This document shows positions 24,183-36,032 of a DNA stretch of 64,000 nt, piece by piece. Origin of the DNA: Antitrichia curtipendula (taxonomy: Eukaryota > Streptophyta > Bryopsida > Hypnales > Leucodontaceae); contig OX579636.1 in assembly GCA_951230915.1 (NCBI GenBank), forward strand, positions 7,703,001 to 7,767,000, given 5' to 3'. Below the pieces are notes generated by a model. That model saw only the letters and a program-made list of their open reading frames with translations. It was not told the DNA's origin and did no database searches. Position 1 is the stretch's first letter, and each line of letters begins with the position of its first letter. A program made the position numbers and the translations under genes.

Positions 24183-25003
24183 TTAACCCCTAACAGCCTG
24201 GGCGACCATATATGGTCGACCTGAAATTTCAGGCTCATTTTGCAGTGGGCAGTTAAAAACGTTTGACCGTTTTAAAAAATTTTACGGGCAATTTTGAGGG
24301 TTAACTATTGAAAACTTTCATTTTTCACTAAAAAAGGTTAATATTGATTTTCTAGAGGTCCTCAACTACATATATGTACCATTAGTGAAGAGTAAAGCTT
24401 GCCAATTTTACTTCATTTCTCGGTTTTGAACAAAGCTCATCAATTTCACTTGATTTGAGATCTAAAAAATTGTACATATTCATTTGCTTTGAAAATGGTC
24501 CCAATGGAAAGAGTAAAGTGTTTTCGTGATTTTCACCATTTGAAAATTTAAACATGCAAGTGTTGATTTGGAGTTTTTTGCAATTTCCACTTATCAAACA
24601 AAATTGCATTTCAACAATTACAAGGTCGACTGTATAATGAGTTTGATAGCTTTTCATGTGAAATTAAGTTTTTTGAAAGTGCATTTTAGTGTACTAACAC
24701 TATTTGTAGTTGTTCATGTCACCTCCCATCCCAAAAAACTTTTATATGCAAATTTCAGCAACATAGTGGGGAGGGACAGCACACTAAAAGTAGAATGCAT
24801 ACTTTTCTTTTGTTATAATCTCACAACTTCTATTGAATTTTATACTCAAAATTGGGATACATACTAACAAGCAAGCTCTAGAAACATCTATGCGGTCAGA
24901 TTTCGAAAAAAATAAATTTTGCTTCATGGGGGATAACTACTCTCTTATGCTCTTTTTTCATAGGAAAAACACCCTTGGAAAGGCTTAGGCACTTAGGGGT
25001 TAA
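24183..25003. mobile_element. TTAA-flanked MITE of a second family, with two perfect subterminal palindromes
   Basis: Left end TTAACCCCTAACAGCCTGGG, right end GGCACTTAGGGGTTAA, 821 bp. Just inside the left end are a 16-bp perfect palindrome CGACCATATATGGTCG (24203-24218) and a 14-bp one CCTGAAATTTCAGG (24220-24233). The interior does not match the CCCCTAAAG family by eye. TTAA duplication and the CCCCTAA end indicate piggyBac-type mobilisation. An ORF at 24568-24867 crosses the interior without a known domain. Confidence 0.75.
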
Positions 25004-25549
25004 CTCCATCAAAGTTCAAACAAATGATTAGCTATGCTTTCAGGTAGCAAAGATGAGAAAAAATACCTCCCAATACAAAGGAGGAGGACTCGAAATCCAC
25101 ATTGTGGCAATTTGACTATGCAAAAGAAAAGATGAAATGCCAAACAGAACGGCAATTGCAAATACAACTGTTGTTGTAGGGCAAACAAATGTCCATCAAG
25201 GTTTCATAGGAAGTGTAGCATACGAAGCTAGAGGTTATAATAGGACTCCATATGTGGAAGGAGGTGTATGCCAAAGTAGAAAAATTATAACAAAAGTACT
25301 TGGTTGCTCCAAATTGGCATGCCATGCGGATGGCAGATGCAATTGATGTCATTTCATTTAGCGAATCTTTTGACTCTTTGTAGAAGTGCAGTCTTCCTCC
25401 CTCCTCCCCCTCCCAAGGCAAACGTTCAATAGTTGGAGGACTAGAGAAACAAAGGAAGGGGGGAAATAAAAGAAAGCTTCTAGATGTATGCCTCTAGCAC
25501 ATGTTTGCTTTTGTGAATTTGCCTTTAGAATTTAGGGGAACTGATTTTG

Positions 25550-27650
25550 ATACACAAGATATTATGATTGCTATTATTATTGGATTTATTTAGAAATTTG
25601 TGGCCGGTGAAAATGCTGAGAGAAGTATAGCTCTTGAGACAAATCAATACACTTCTAAAATTATCAATAAAAGGAGGGAAAAACAAGAGTTTTTTTTGAA
25701 TTGGACCCTTTATACATTGCCTAAGCTTGGTCCATCTTTCTCTATTTTTTGATGATGAGTATCAAGAGACTTCCGAACAAACATGCATATTGGTCACCTT
25801 GAGCAAGATTCTTAACTCCTAAAGGCCCATTGTCCCCTCGAGGGACAAAATGGATTTCGGATAGGTTCATGTGACCTCAATTTTTAGTGAAACTTTTAAA
25901 ATTTTCTCATAAGATAGAAAAATTTATTAGCTTTATGGGAATATAACTTTTATTTCAATCGATGCCTGGAAGCAAAAGTTATGCCATCCTAAATATAATT
26001 TCCAAATCACCAAGCAGAAAAAAAAATCCACAAAAAATTTGAAATTAAATTTTTAAATTTTTTCCCTTATAGATCATTTTTTTTCTACTTGTGAAGCTTT
26101 GATTCATTTTATTTGGATTAGTAATATGAAAGTTATAAACAATCTTGTTTTTTGGGCAATTTGAGCATCTTCTTGAAAAAATAACTTATAGGATTAATTT
26201 CTTAATGCAATTTTCACAATTTTCCAAAAATAATTGTTTGACAAGGTTAAGTTCGTTTGTTAGAACAATCTCACCATTGGAATTATTGTGTTTCAATTCC
26301 ATCTTAGAGCTACTAACAATTTAATTTTTCTTTTAATCTTGGACCTACTTCTACTTAATCATTTAAAAAAAAATTATCCTGGACTTTCAAGTCAATTCTT
26401 CATCATGTTAAATTTTTAATTCAAGCCGATAGTGCAATTTTTTTTAAATGGCGGTCAAAGTCATCTGAAATTGCAGGCTAGTTGCAGGCTAGTGTTCAGA
26501 AAAACTTTTGTTTCAAATTGTAAATGGTAATATCTCTCAATTTGTATGGTCAAACTTCATGAAATGTTTACCTCATGATATCAGGAAAGTATAGTACAAG
26601 ATTCTATTATTAAATTCTAAAAAAAGTTCTTTATTTTCATTGGTGAATGCAGCAAAAATGGCAGTTTTGAGTGGTTTTTGACATAAAAATGGCTTTGGGC
26701 CTTTAGGATTAAAGGGGGACTGCTTTGAACTCTTCACATGATGTTTGCATGTGGCTAATGCTAGTTCATAAGTGACTATCCGTAGAAGAAGAACTTATGG
26801 TAAGTTGCTCAAAGTGAGGTGGATGTTGGTTGATATGTGCACTTCTTTCAAATACATGTGGTTCCTGAAGCAACATATGGCAATTGATGAGAGCATGGTC
26901 ATATATAAAGGGAAATATTGCCTTGTCAAACAATATTTGCCCAACAAACCTGTACAATTTGGTATCAAAATATGGGCAACAACCGATGTTGTGTCTAATT
27001 ATGTATGGAATTTTCAAGTGTACTATAACAAAAGTAGTAATGCTCATGGAGATGGGGATTATGTAAGACATAGTGAAGAAAAAACATCATTGGAAGAAGA
27101 AATTGTATCAAGTAGAAAAGGTAAGGGACTTCAAGGTCATTGGGTGGTATTGCAAATCATGAAAGATTTGAGGGGCAAGAGGCACATTGTTACTATGGAC
27201 AACTTCTTCATGTTGGTACCTCTATTCATTGATTTATTGAACAAAGGTGTTGTTCAATAGCAAATGCATTGTTTAAGGTATGGAAAGACAAACAAGTGTT
27301 GGTACCACTATCAACACATGCCAAAGATTCAAAGTGGTTTCACCATCCGGTCCTAGACAATTTGTGTTTTGAAAATTAGAAGATAAAAACTAAAAGTTCG
27401 AGCATGTCCCATTCATCTCCAATATATTGAAAACATGAGGGATGTAGATGCAATAGATCAATTGATGGGAATATATCAGGAAGTATATTTGTGCATCACC
27501 TGCAACCACAAGTGGTGAAATTGAATTTTTTTTACATGTTACACTACAATAATAATTTGTTTGATTATGCATATTGATTTGAATTTCCGCGATTTTTAGA
27601 GGAGCTTATGAAGCATGTGTCATTTCAATTGCAATTAGTGGAGGGATTGG
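25550..27650 (+). pseudogene. piggyBac-type (DDE_Tnp_1_7) transposase, broken and interrupted
   Basis: Conceptual translation shows piggyBac transposase landmarks in order: an ETNQY segment near 25636, RLPNKHAYWS near 25767, then a 901-bp TTAA element, FELFT and CLHVANA (26730-26765), and a long open piece 26772-27260. That piece has KVRWMLVDMCTSFKYMW, the first catalytic Asp in AIDESMVIYKGKY, YLPNKPVQFGIKIWA and the second Asp in VTMDNFF. Later pieces continue in other frames: VLVPLSTHA near 27300, then MRDVDAIDQLMGIY (third acidic motif) and HKWW at 27435-27525. Several stops and frame changes break the gene, so it cannot encode an active enzyme. N- and C-terminal limits are approximate, and its own terminal repeats were not found. 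Confidence 0.85.
25812..26712 (+). mobile_element. TTAA/CCCCTAAAG MITE inserted in the piggyBac transposase gene
   Basis: Left end TTAACTCCTAAAGGCCC, right end GGCCTTTAGGATTAA, 901 bp. It separates the RLPNKHAYWS part of the transposase from the FELFT part. A subterminal palindrome TTGTCCCCTCGAGGGACAA lies at the left, as in the other forward copies. Confidence 0.85.
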
Positions 27651-29231
27651 ATACTAAGTGGATAGGGTAAAAGCATGGATATTCTATCATAAATTTAAAA
27701 ATACCAATGGTCCATGGACCCAAAACCATAAGCAAGAAAAGAGAGAATTGTTAAATTTGTGGTCCAAGAACAAAATAAAAGTATCTCAGATGCCAAATTC
27801 ACATGTGCAAGGAATTGTGTTATTGAGACAATCATTGAAATAAGAAAGAATTGACTCTTGTTTGTAATCAAATGTCTTATTGTTATTGTCATGTAGTCTT
27901 TGAGTCATAATTTTTGTGAGTCAAATTCCAAATTCTATTATCTTAAATACTTCCTATTTAGTTTTCTTGCAAAGTCTATAATTTCTTTTCTTCTTTCTAG
28001 GATTATCTATGTTTTAGAAAATGTACAAAGGAAACTCATACTTCCAATTCTTTGTTTCTAGTTTATTATTATATAAAGTAGTTCAAATCTATCAAAGAGC
28101 TCCTTCTCTATAATGTAGTTGCTAAACAAGGAGTGTCATGTAAAAAGATAGAATGGCAAAATCCAAAAATGGCACAAATGTATTGAGGTAAATAAATGAA
28201 GATGGAAAGATGTGGTGGTCTTGAAGGCACGGAGGTCAAGGGCTATACCTACGTTGAACTTGTTAGCAGTAGTAGGCAGATATAATACAACAAGGAAAAT
28301 GTCATTGTTCATCTCGTGAACATGGATTCCAGAATCTTTTTTGCTATAACCAAATTGCTTCCATTTCCAAAATCATGCGCAAGTACAAATCACATTGAAT
28401 CAAGGACATCCTTCTTTGCTTTCAATTTTTTTCTAACTAGCATTGTTGCTTGTGATCCTTCTCATACAAATTAGCAAATTTGAACCACTCTTGTAAGAAC
28501 ATTTGTCACTATAGGGATGCCTATGTTCATTCTCTCTTACAAGAGTTTTTAGCAAAATTCACCAAAATTGGTAGCAAAACCCAAATCCTTGGAGCCAAAA
28601 ATAAAATATAAATAAATAAATTGATAAATGACAAATGAAGCTCTTTAACAATGCATCCCATCCACTAAAAAAACAGAACATTTCGTTGTCAATTCATATG
28701 AAACAAGCCCAAAATTGCACAGAATGAACTGAAGGGGCTCGTTGTCAAAGCTTCTCTATAAATTCCTTTAGATATCTACAACTTTAATTCTAGAAAAAAA
28801 CTGCCTGCCACCACCGCAGATGTAGAGCAGGTTTGACCCCCCCAAAAGGGATTCATAAAACAGATGCCATTTTGGAGGGAATTCTTTTTCAACAAAAAGT
28901 TGTATGGAGAGGGGAGGATTGTACAAGCATGAGTGATCCATTCTAAACACAAATAAGAAAGTATTGGTGGGATGAAAAGCCCCACGTTTTTCCAACTTGA
29001 CAATTTGTTTAGGTCACTGCATTCATCAGGTTCCACGAGTATCATGTACAAAATGAAAAGTGCCGTACCTTGGAGTAGTCCTTGAGGGTTTTTTTAGCTG
29101 GCATGAATGTCCTTATTATGGTACAGTAGTTGGTTGGCGATTCTTTTGATCTGAGTTTCGGTGAAGAAATATGCTGAAAAGTTGCACAAACACTACTTGG
29201 GCAGGATGGTTTCGTGTCCTTCTATCACATA
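27651..29231. other. Gene-free AT-rich DNA
   Basis: The first about 200 bases may still be transposase C-terminal remnant (an open piece at 27658-27843). Beyond that I recognise nothing. Confidence 0.4.
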
Positions 29232-29522
29232 AGGTAAGGGGCTGTAAAAGCAACCTGTCTCTAAAAGCGATCTGGTAGATTTTGCCTCTAACATGTACAA
29301 GAAGTGTACATTTCAGGAGGGGGTCGCTTTTAGAAACCACTGTTTTCAACTTCAAAAATTCATAACTAATTCCATGAAGGTCCAAAAAATATGAAACCAC
29401 TTGGGTTAGATGTCAATTCTATTTTTCTTACCATGAAAATTTACTGAAAATTGTTTGCAGGAGTTTAGCTTCCCCAAAATGCAAATCAGCTGGTAAAGGG
29501 TTGCTTTTACAGCCCTTTACCT
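29232..29522 (+). mobile_element. TA-flanked MITE, family D, copy 1
   Basis: Begins AGGTAAGGGGCTGTAAAAGC and ends GCTTTTACAGCCCTTTACCT, flanked by TA on both sides. A second copy in the opposite orientation is at 57219-57510. An internal tract GGTCGCTTTTAGAAACC echoes the terminal GCTTTTA motif. Tc1/mariner type is inferred from the TA duplication. Confidence 0.8.
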
Positions 29523-29567
29523 TAAAGGAGATCTTTGTTAACAATGTTACGTTGCTGCACACACTAA

Positions 29568-29735
29568 GTATCCGATGGATGACAGAGAATCTTTCTATGT
29601 AAAACAACAGAAGTGCAGATGTTCATCCTTGGAATTTTGTGCTAAAAGGATCTTGCACAATAGTTTGACCTCCAATGACTGCTTTTGAGGGGTTTTTAAA
29701 GCAAATAATTCACACAACACCCAAAAGACCGGCTC
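29568..29735 (-). repeat. Dispersed repeat B, inverted copy
   Basis: Contains CCGATGGATGACAGAGAATC, GTTCATCCTTGGAATTTTG and AATAATTCACACAAC, the repeat-B landmarks in inverted order. It starts about 45 bases after the family-D element. Confidence 0.55.
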
Positions 29736-30002
29736 ATCCTTCTAGGGTTAAGTAGTGAGTGAGTTCCATACAAAGTTTGGGGTATATAGTGTCAAATCTC
29801 ATATCTTCTTCAGAATATGTTTTCGCTACTTAAAGGATGTCATGATTTCATGCTCACATTTCTAACGTTCTAGTGTGAAAAATAATTTGCACCTCAACTC
29901 ACTTTGAAAGGGAACAATGCATGAAAACAGTGCAGAGAGATAAGTTTTGTTTTGTTTTGTTATGGAATGCATTTCCTTAGTGCCAGAAGAAGATGCACTG
30001 TA

Positions 30003-31009
30003 CAGTGGGGTCCCAATTAAAATGGCATTTTTGAAATCGCAGTGAAGGAAATTTTAATGCTGCCAACTTTGACAGCCTCATGAGAGCTGAAAAATTGATA
30101 TTTTATCACAAAATTTTTACCATAGCATTGTCTTTATGTTAATAAAACGTGTTACAAATTTGAAGGCCAAAAGATTCACCAAAAATAAGTTATTCAAAAA
30201 TCTACCAACATGGGTAGTTGTATAAAAAATTTCACTACTGCCAACTTTGACAACCTCCCAAGGATAAATTTTTTTTTTTTTTCCCTGAAATTTTTGGAAT
30301 AGAAATTAATCTATGTTAATATATGTTACATATTTTCTAAATTTCAAGGCCAAAAGATCTATACAAAAAAAGATGTTCACAATCTACCAACATGTGTTCT
30401 TTTGAGAAACACTTGTAGAAACCATCTCACTACTTCCAAGTTTGACACCCTCCCAAGGGCTGAGAAATTGTCTATTCACCATGAAATTATTGTCACACAA
30501 TCCTCTCTATGTTGATAACATGTATGCCAAATTTTAAGGACAAAAAAATCTTACAAAAAAAGATATTCAAATGCTACCAACATGGGTAGGTTTGAGAAAC
30601 CATTTTTCTACTTCCAACTTTGACACCCTCCCTAAAGGCTGAGATTTTTTTATTTACTATGAGATTTTGGAACAAGATATTCTCTATGTTAATAACATGT
30701 GCCAAATTTCAAGGTCAAAAGATCTATACAAAAAAGATGTACACAATCTATCAACATGCGTAGTTGTAGGAAACAATAGGGGAAGCCATTTCACTACTAC
30801 CCATGTTGGTAGATTTTGATAACTTATTTTTGGTGAATCTTTTGGCCTTAAAATTTGTTCAACGTGTTATTAACATAAAGATGATGCTATGATAAAAAAT
30901 TTGTGGTAAAATATCAATTTTTCAGCTCTCACGAAGCTGTCAAAGTTGGCTGCATTGAAATTTCCTTCACTGCGATTTTAAAAATGCCATTTTGATTGGG
31001 ACCCCACTA
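30003..31009. mobile_element. 1-kb fold-back element with TA target duplication
   Basis: Left end CAGTGGGGTCCCAATTAAAA, right end inverted (TTTTGATTGGGACCCCACTA). The arms pair over roughly 230 bp. TA flanks both sides (30001-30002, 31010-31011). The middle holds four degenerate repeats of a segment containing CCAACTTTGACA, AAGGCCAAAAGAT and CTACCAACATG. There is no transposase ORF. Tc1/mariner (pogo-like) origin is inferred from TA and the CAGTGG end. Confidence 0.8.
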
Positions 31010-31011
31010 TA

Positions 31012-31681
31012 CAGTCAGGTACAACAATCTTATGATTTTTCTTCTCATCTCCCTTCCCTGGCTTGTTCTTGCCTCCACTTTTGTGAATTTTTGCATGCGT
31101 TCTACATCCTCCTAGGCCATGAAACTTGGCGTCGGCCTTCCTTGCCTACCCTTGCGCCCCTAAAAAAATTTCTAGGATTTTTTAGTACAGCCATAGCATT
31201 CTTGACCGATTAACTATGACCTTGCTTTTAATTTCGGCTTCGATTTGCCAGTGGCTGCTAGGTACTGCAAGTTAGTTCTTCTCTTTGCATCCAGTCTTTG
31301 GAATTCCTTGGTTTGCCATGAGATTCCATATGAATGTTGCTTAAAGTACACATCATTCTTAGGATATGGGATGGCATATCTATGGAACAATTGCAAAAAT
31401 TGATTGCAACTATGCCCAATCACATTCAAGCGGTCATTTCGGCAAGAGGTTGAAGCACTAGATGATAGTTAGTTTAGAAAATACAACTTTACTCTTTCAT
31501 CATTTGTACATTTCCATGTAAATGTTTCTCAAATGTTATAGAACTCTTTCATGTGATTGCAACGCAATTTTCCGTTCTGAAATCGGACTATTTTTTAACA
31601 AGTTACAACTCCCTGAAGTTGCTTCATTGTTGGCTGAAGTCTGCTTGTGAAGAAAAATCGTAAGATTGTTGTACCCGTCTG
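31012..31681. mobile_element. TA-flanked element abutting the previous one
   Basis: Left arm CAGTCAGGTACAACAATCTT, right arm the inverted AAGATTGTTGTACCCGTCTG. Arms of about 33 bp continue to GATTTTTCTTC. TA lies at 31010-31011 and 31682-31683; the left TA is shared with the element at 30003-31009. The 670-bp interior has short ORFs without a recognisable transposase motif. Confidence 0.75.
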
Positions 31682-32113
31682 TACTATATAGTAGAGTTCA
31701 TGCAAGCATCAATAAATTGGTGGCATTGATGGGGAAAAGTACGGGATACAAGTGATAAAACAAAAATCTATAATTCAAATCTGCATTTTCTTCTTTACTT
31801 TTCAGTAAAGTCCTACAATCACTCAATTGATCTCTCATAAGGTAGGGACACCCAAAAGCATGGTGTCCAATCAAAAAATAAATTCTCATAAAGGTGGTTA
31901 ATGTGTGTGCAACTTGTATTAAAATTTGAGAAACATTTGTTCAAAATTGACTTTGTAGGAACCTATCCAAACATTTGATCATCCATTCAACGCACAATTG
32001 TCCTTGCATGAGGGGTTAGTATAGAGTGGGGATTTCTTCTAGCTTTGAAACAAGCCAATTGGAAAAAGAAATAAGTTTGTAGTTTAAAGTTTATATAGTT
32101 TTTAAAATTTATT

Positions 32114-33035
32114 TTAACCCTTGAAGTCCATTGGTCCTACGGGGGGCAAAATGCAATCTCGAGTAGGCTCATACAATATCAATATTCATTGTAATTTTTT
32201 TGAATTTTTTTGTGGAACTGGAAAAATACATAACATGGGAATATAATTTCTATTTCAATATGTGCCCAAGAACAGAAGTTATGACACAATTAGCTGAAAA
32301 TGGAGGTCGGTGGGCAACATTAAATAAATCACCAAAAGTCAATTTTTAATTTTTTAATTTTTTTCTAAAACATTATATTTTTGTCTACATGTAAAGCTTT
32401 GATTCATTCTATTTGGACTAGTGATGAGAAAGCGATGGACAATCTTGTTTTTCATGCAATCTGAGCATCTTCTTCAAAAAATAACCTATAGAATTCATTT
32501 TGGAATGCAATTTTCACATTTTTTTCAAAAGAAATTGATTGACAAGGTTGAGTATGCTTGCTAGAATAATCTCACCATTGGGATTATTATGTTTCAATTC
32601 CATCTTAAAGGTATTAACAATTTAGTCTTTCTTTCAATCTTAGACTTACTTCTACTTCACAATTTTTTAAAGAATGAAAATCAAGTTGTTGATTTGGAAA
32701 AAAGAATTCCTAGAATTTCAACTTAATTCGTCAATGTAATAAATTTTTAATTCAAAGTGTGCTGTACAAAAATATTCCACAAATGGTGGTCAAAGTCATC
32801 TAAAATTTCAGGTCATAATTCAAAAAAAGAATTCCAACTTTGAATGCTAATATCTTTTAATTTGTACGGTCAAACTTCATGAAAAAATTTCCACATGATC
32901 TAAGACAAGTCAAGTACAAGATCCTAAGGTTAGATTCTAAAAAAGTTATTTCTTCTGTTTCTTGGGCAAATGCAGCAAAAATGGCAGTTTTGAGTGTTTT
33001 TGACAAAAAAATGGCCTTCAGACTTTAGAGGTTAA
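32114..33035 (+). mobile_element. TTAA/CCCCTAAAG MITE, 922 bp
   Basis: Left end TTAACCCTTGAAGTCC, right end GACTTTAGAGGTTAA. The interior is colinear with the 3211 copy, for example GATTCATTCTATTTGGACTA and CATCTTAAAGGTATTAACAA. Confidence 0.8.
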
Positions 33036-34085
33036 CTTTTGAGTAGCTAAAAAACCTATTATTATGAAATTGAAAAAATAAATCTTGTAGAATAGATCTA
33101 TATCTACAAGGAGTTTTTTTTATTCATACAATTAGAAAAAGTTAGATAAAAGATAGAAAAAAGTATTTTTTGCTTGTAGTCTTGAATGTCCCCATCCAAA
33201 ATAGCTATTAGGGTTGTTTTTTAACTCAATTTTCACAATTTTTGGAATTGAAGAAGTGTACAAGGCTTTGATGATTTTCTACAACATTTTTACCAATGGA
33301 GTTGTCATTTTTTAATTTTTTTTTAACAATTTAATTTTTTCTATTTTCTTATATAGTATACCCTTTGACATAATGATTATGTACCTCTAAAAGACCAGGG
33401 ATATTTTTCAAAAGAAATTGTCAAAATCTATCATTTTTTAGTACATTGGCTAAAATTGATTGCTATGAATTTTTTGAATTTGAACTATACAAAAGTAGAG
33501 TAGACTAGAATATAAATATGTGGATTTTTTTATAGCATTTGACCTCATAAATTGAAATATTATAACATTTGAAGTAAGAAATAACAATCCTACAAAACGG
33601 GGTCAATATCTCAAACTTGCTGCAACATGATCAATAGAATTTGACTCCTCTTGGAATGAGATTTATTTGCTAAATTTATTTTTTCATACAATTACATACA
33701 ATATCATGTTAGTTATATAGGCATGCCAAAATTTAGAAGTAAAAGAGGAATTTATACTTGTTTCATGGGCTACCCTAGAAGTTCAAGGGAACATAACTTT
33801 TGATTTAGGCACCTAATTGAAAAGAAAAAGATCTTTCTACCAAGGGGATACATGCTCACACCTTGTTCAAAAAAATTTGAACATCTAAACAAAATTAACT
33901 TCATGCACAACTACACTAGATTCCTTGCATACGTTGAAAGGTCACTTTTTCCTTCAAGTGATAAGTTATCTTTTTATAGCCAAAAAATACTTTTGATTTA
34001 GACAAAAATTCCACCTTGGGTGATTTTTCAAAGTCAAATACTTCAAAAAATGCTCACTATAGATTGTCTTGGGAGAGAAACCTAG
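33036..34085. other. AT-rich DNA with decayed TTAA-element sequence
   Basis: The stretch near 33780-33830 (AACATAACTTTTGATTTAGG, then a CACCTAATTG tract) resembles 44578-44605 inside another TTAA element. It is therefore probably a truncated copy. No gene. Confidence 0.4.
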
Positions 34086-35018
34086 TTAACCCCTAAAGTT
34101 CTATGACTATGCTTTCACCAAAAACACTCCAAAACTGCCATTTTTAATACAAGTACCAAGTTTTTGAAAAAAAAACTTTTTTGACACATGTAACCATATG
34201 ATCTTATAGTAAACTAGTTTTAGAAGATGTTGAAAAAAATTCAGAATTTTCCACCATGTGGATTGGAAGATATTAGCATTTGAATTGACAAAAATCTTTT
34301 TTTTGTCCCTGCAAAAAACAGGGCAGCTGCACTTCACAAGGTCACATTTGTATGAAAAAATGTCCAAAATGGTGGTGCATCTTTGAATTATTTTTTCTAA
34401 ACAAGTTCTCTACATGCTTAAAAATTTTCGAATCATTTGATATTGTACAACATATACAAAAAAAATAGTAAGTAGCAAGAAGTAGAGAATGATCCAAAAT
34501 ACTAAATTGTTAAGAATTTAATTATGGAATTGAAAAATGTAAATTCCAGTGGTTGTAATGTTGTAATAAACAACCTACATCCTATGAAAAAAAAAATTCA
34601 AAAAATATTAAAAATTGAGTTAAATAAACAACTTCAAAGTTTATTTCAGAGTAGAGAATCTATAACTACTCACAAACTAAAAATCCTCATAACTTTTGAT
34701 TCATTGGTCGAAATGGAATGATTCAAAGCTTTTCACGTATATATAACTCTAGAAAACCAATTTCAAAATTTTATTTCTGAAAAAAGTGATTTTTTCTGAT
34801 CTGCCCGGACTGCCCATTTACGAAAAAAAAGTAACATATTTGGCCATAACTTTTGACTCCTATTTCCAAATGTCATGAAATTTAGTGCGTATGAAAGTTA
34901 CTCCTTGTGCCCACCTTCTATTAAAATTTCAGCCAAAAATATGAAAATCTCCAATCACAAGTACCTGCCCAAATTTTTTATACTGCCAAAACCCGCATGC
35001 TGGTCCTTTAGGGGTTAA
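34086..35018 (-). mobile_element. TTAA/CCCCTAAAG element, diverged subfamily 2
   Basis: Left end TTAACCCCTAAAGTTC, right end GTCCTTTAGGGGTTAA, 933 bp, perfect TTAA at both ends. It is close to the element at 61707-62647, sharing GGGCAGCTGCACTTCACAAGG and AAAATGTCCAAAATGGTG. It reads like the reverse orientation of the main family. Confidence 0.8.
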
Positions 35019-36032
35019 TCAAAGGCCATCCTAATTCCAAGAAAAATTTGTATAGGTGTGCAAGTCGGCAAGGGTTTGATTGGTTGGAGCATATAGTAAA
35101 TAGGCACAATCAAGCAAAAAAATTGTTTTCCTAATGTACCTCACTTGTTTGCAAGGCTATGAAAACAATCTTCCATTGTTCTAATCATTGTGAAAACTAG
35201 CAGGCAAGTTTTTAATTATTTATTATTGCATTTGATCAAAAATAGAAAATTCTTTTTTTATGAAAATTTGAGATATGGGTCCCTAAATTAATTGTGCCTA
35301 GGAAAAAATCTATTGTTTTTTTTTAAACTAAACTTTGAGTGGAAATATATCTCAAAATCCATAAGGTCAGAGTCTTTAAAAATTGGAAGGTAGACTAATT
35401 TCATAGTAATGAACAAGAATAAGTAGTTAGATTTTTCAAAAAATGATTCTAAAAATATTATACTTTCATTTTTAAAACGGTAGTTTGGAGGTGATTTGAG
35501 GGGGCGGGGGGGGGGGGGGAGCCTCCCCTTAAACATTTAGAAATTAACCTCTAAAGTCCCATTTTTCCCTTGGGAGACAAATAAAAGTTTCTAGGAGCTT
35601 TTTATAGTATCAGTCTTTAGCATAACTTTTGGAAACTTTTTTTTATGATAGAAAAATACATTAGCTTTCTAGGAATATGATCTATCAACATGGTGGCAAA
35701 AGTTATGCCATCTCAAGCACAAATTTCAACTCATTGGGCAACAAAAGAAATCCAAAAATTTGAAATAAATTTCTTTAAAGTTTGTTTCTTATAGATTATT
35801 TATTTTTTCTATATGGAAGGCATTGCCATTTGTTACATTTGGATAAGTGATGAGAAAATTATGGACCAACTTGTTTTCTATGCAACTAGAGCATTTTCTT
35901 GGAAAAAAGATGTATTAGATTTATTTTTAAATAAATTTTTATATTTTTCCAAGAAAAAATGTTTCATAGGATCGATTAATTTTGATTGTTAGAACAAATT
36001 CACCATTGGAATTAGTGTGTTTTAAATCCACC

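Noticed and set aside
26884..27066. Separate 60-codon ORF within the transposase
   Set aside because: It is an out-of-frame shadow of the piggyBac-type coding piece at 26772-27260.
31012..31681. Transposase gene inside the TA-flanked element
   Set aside because: ORFs are under 75 codons and show no DDE or helix-turn-helix motif.
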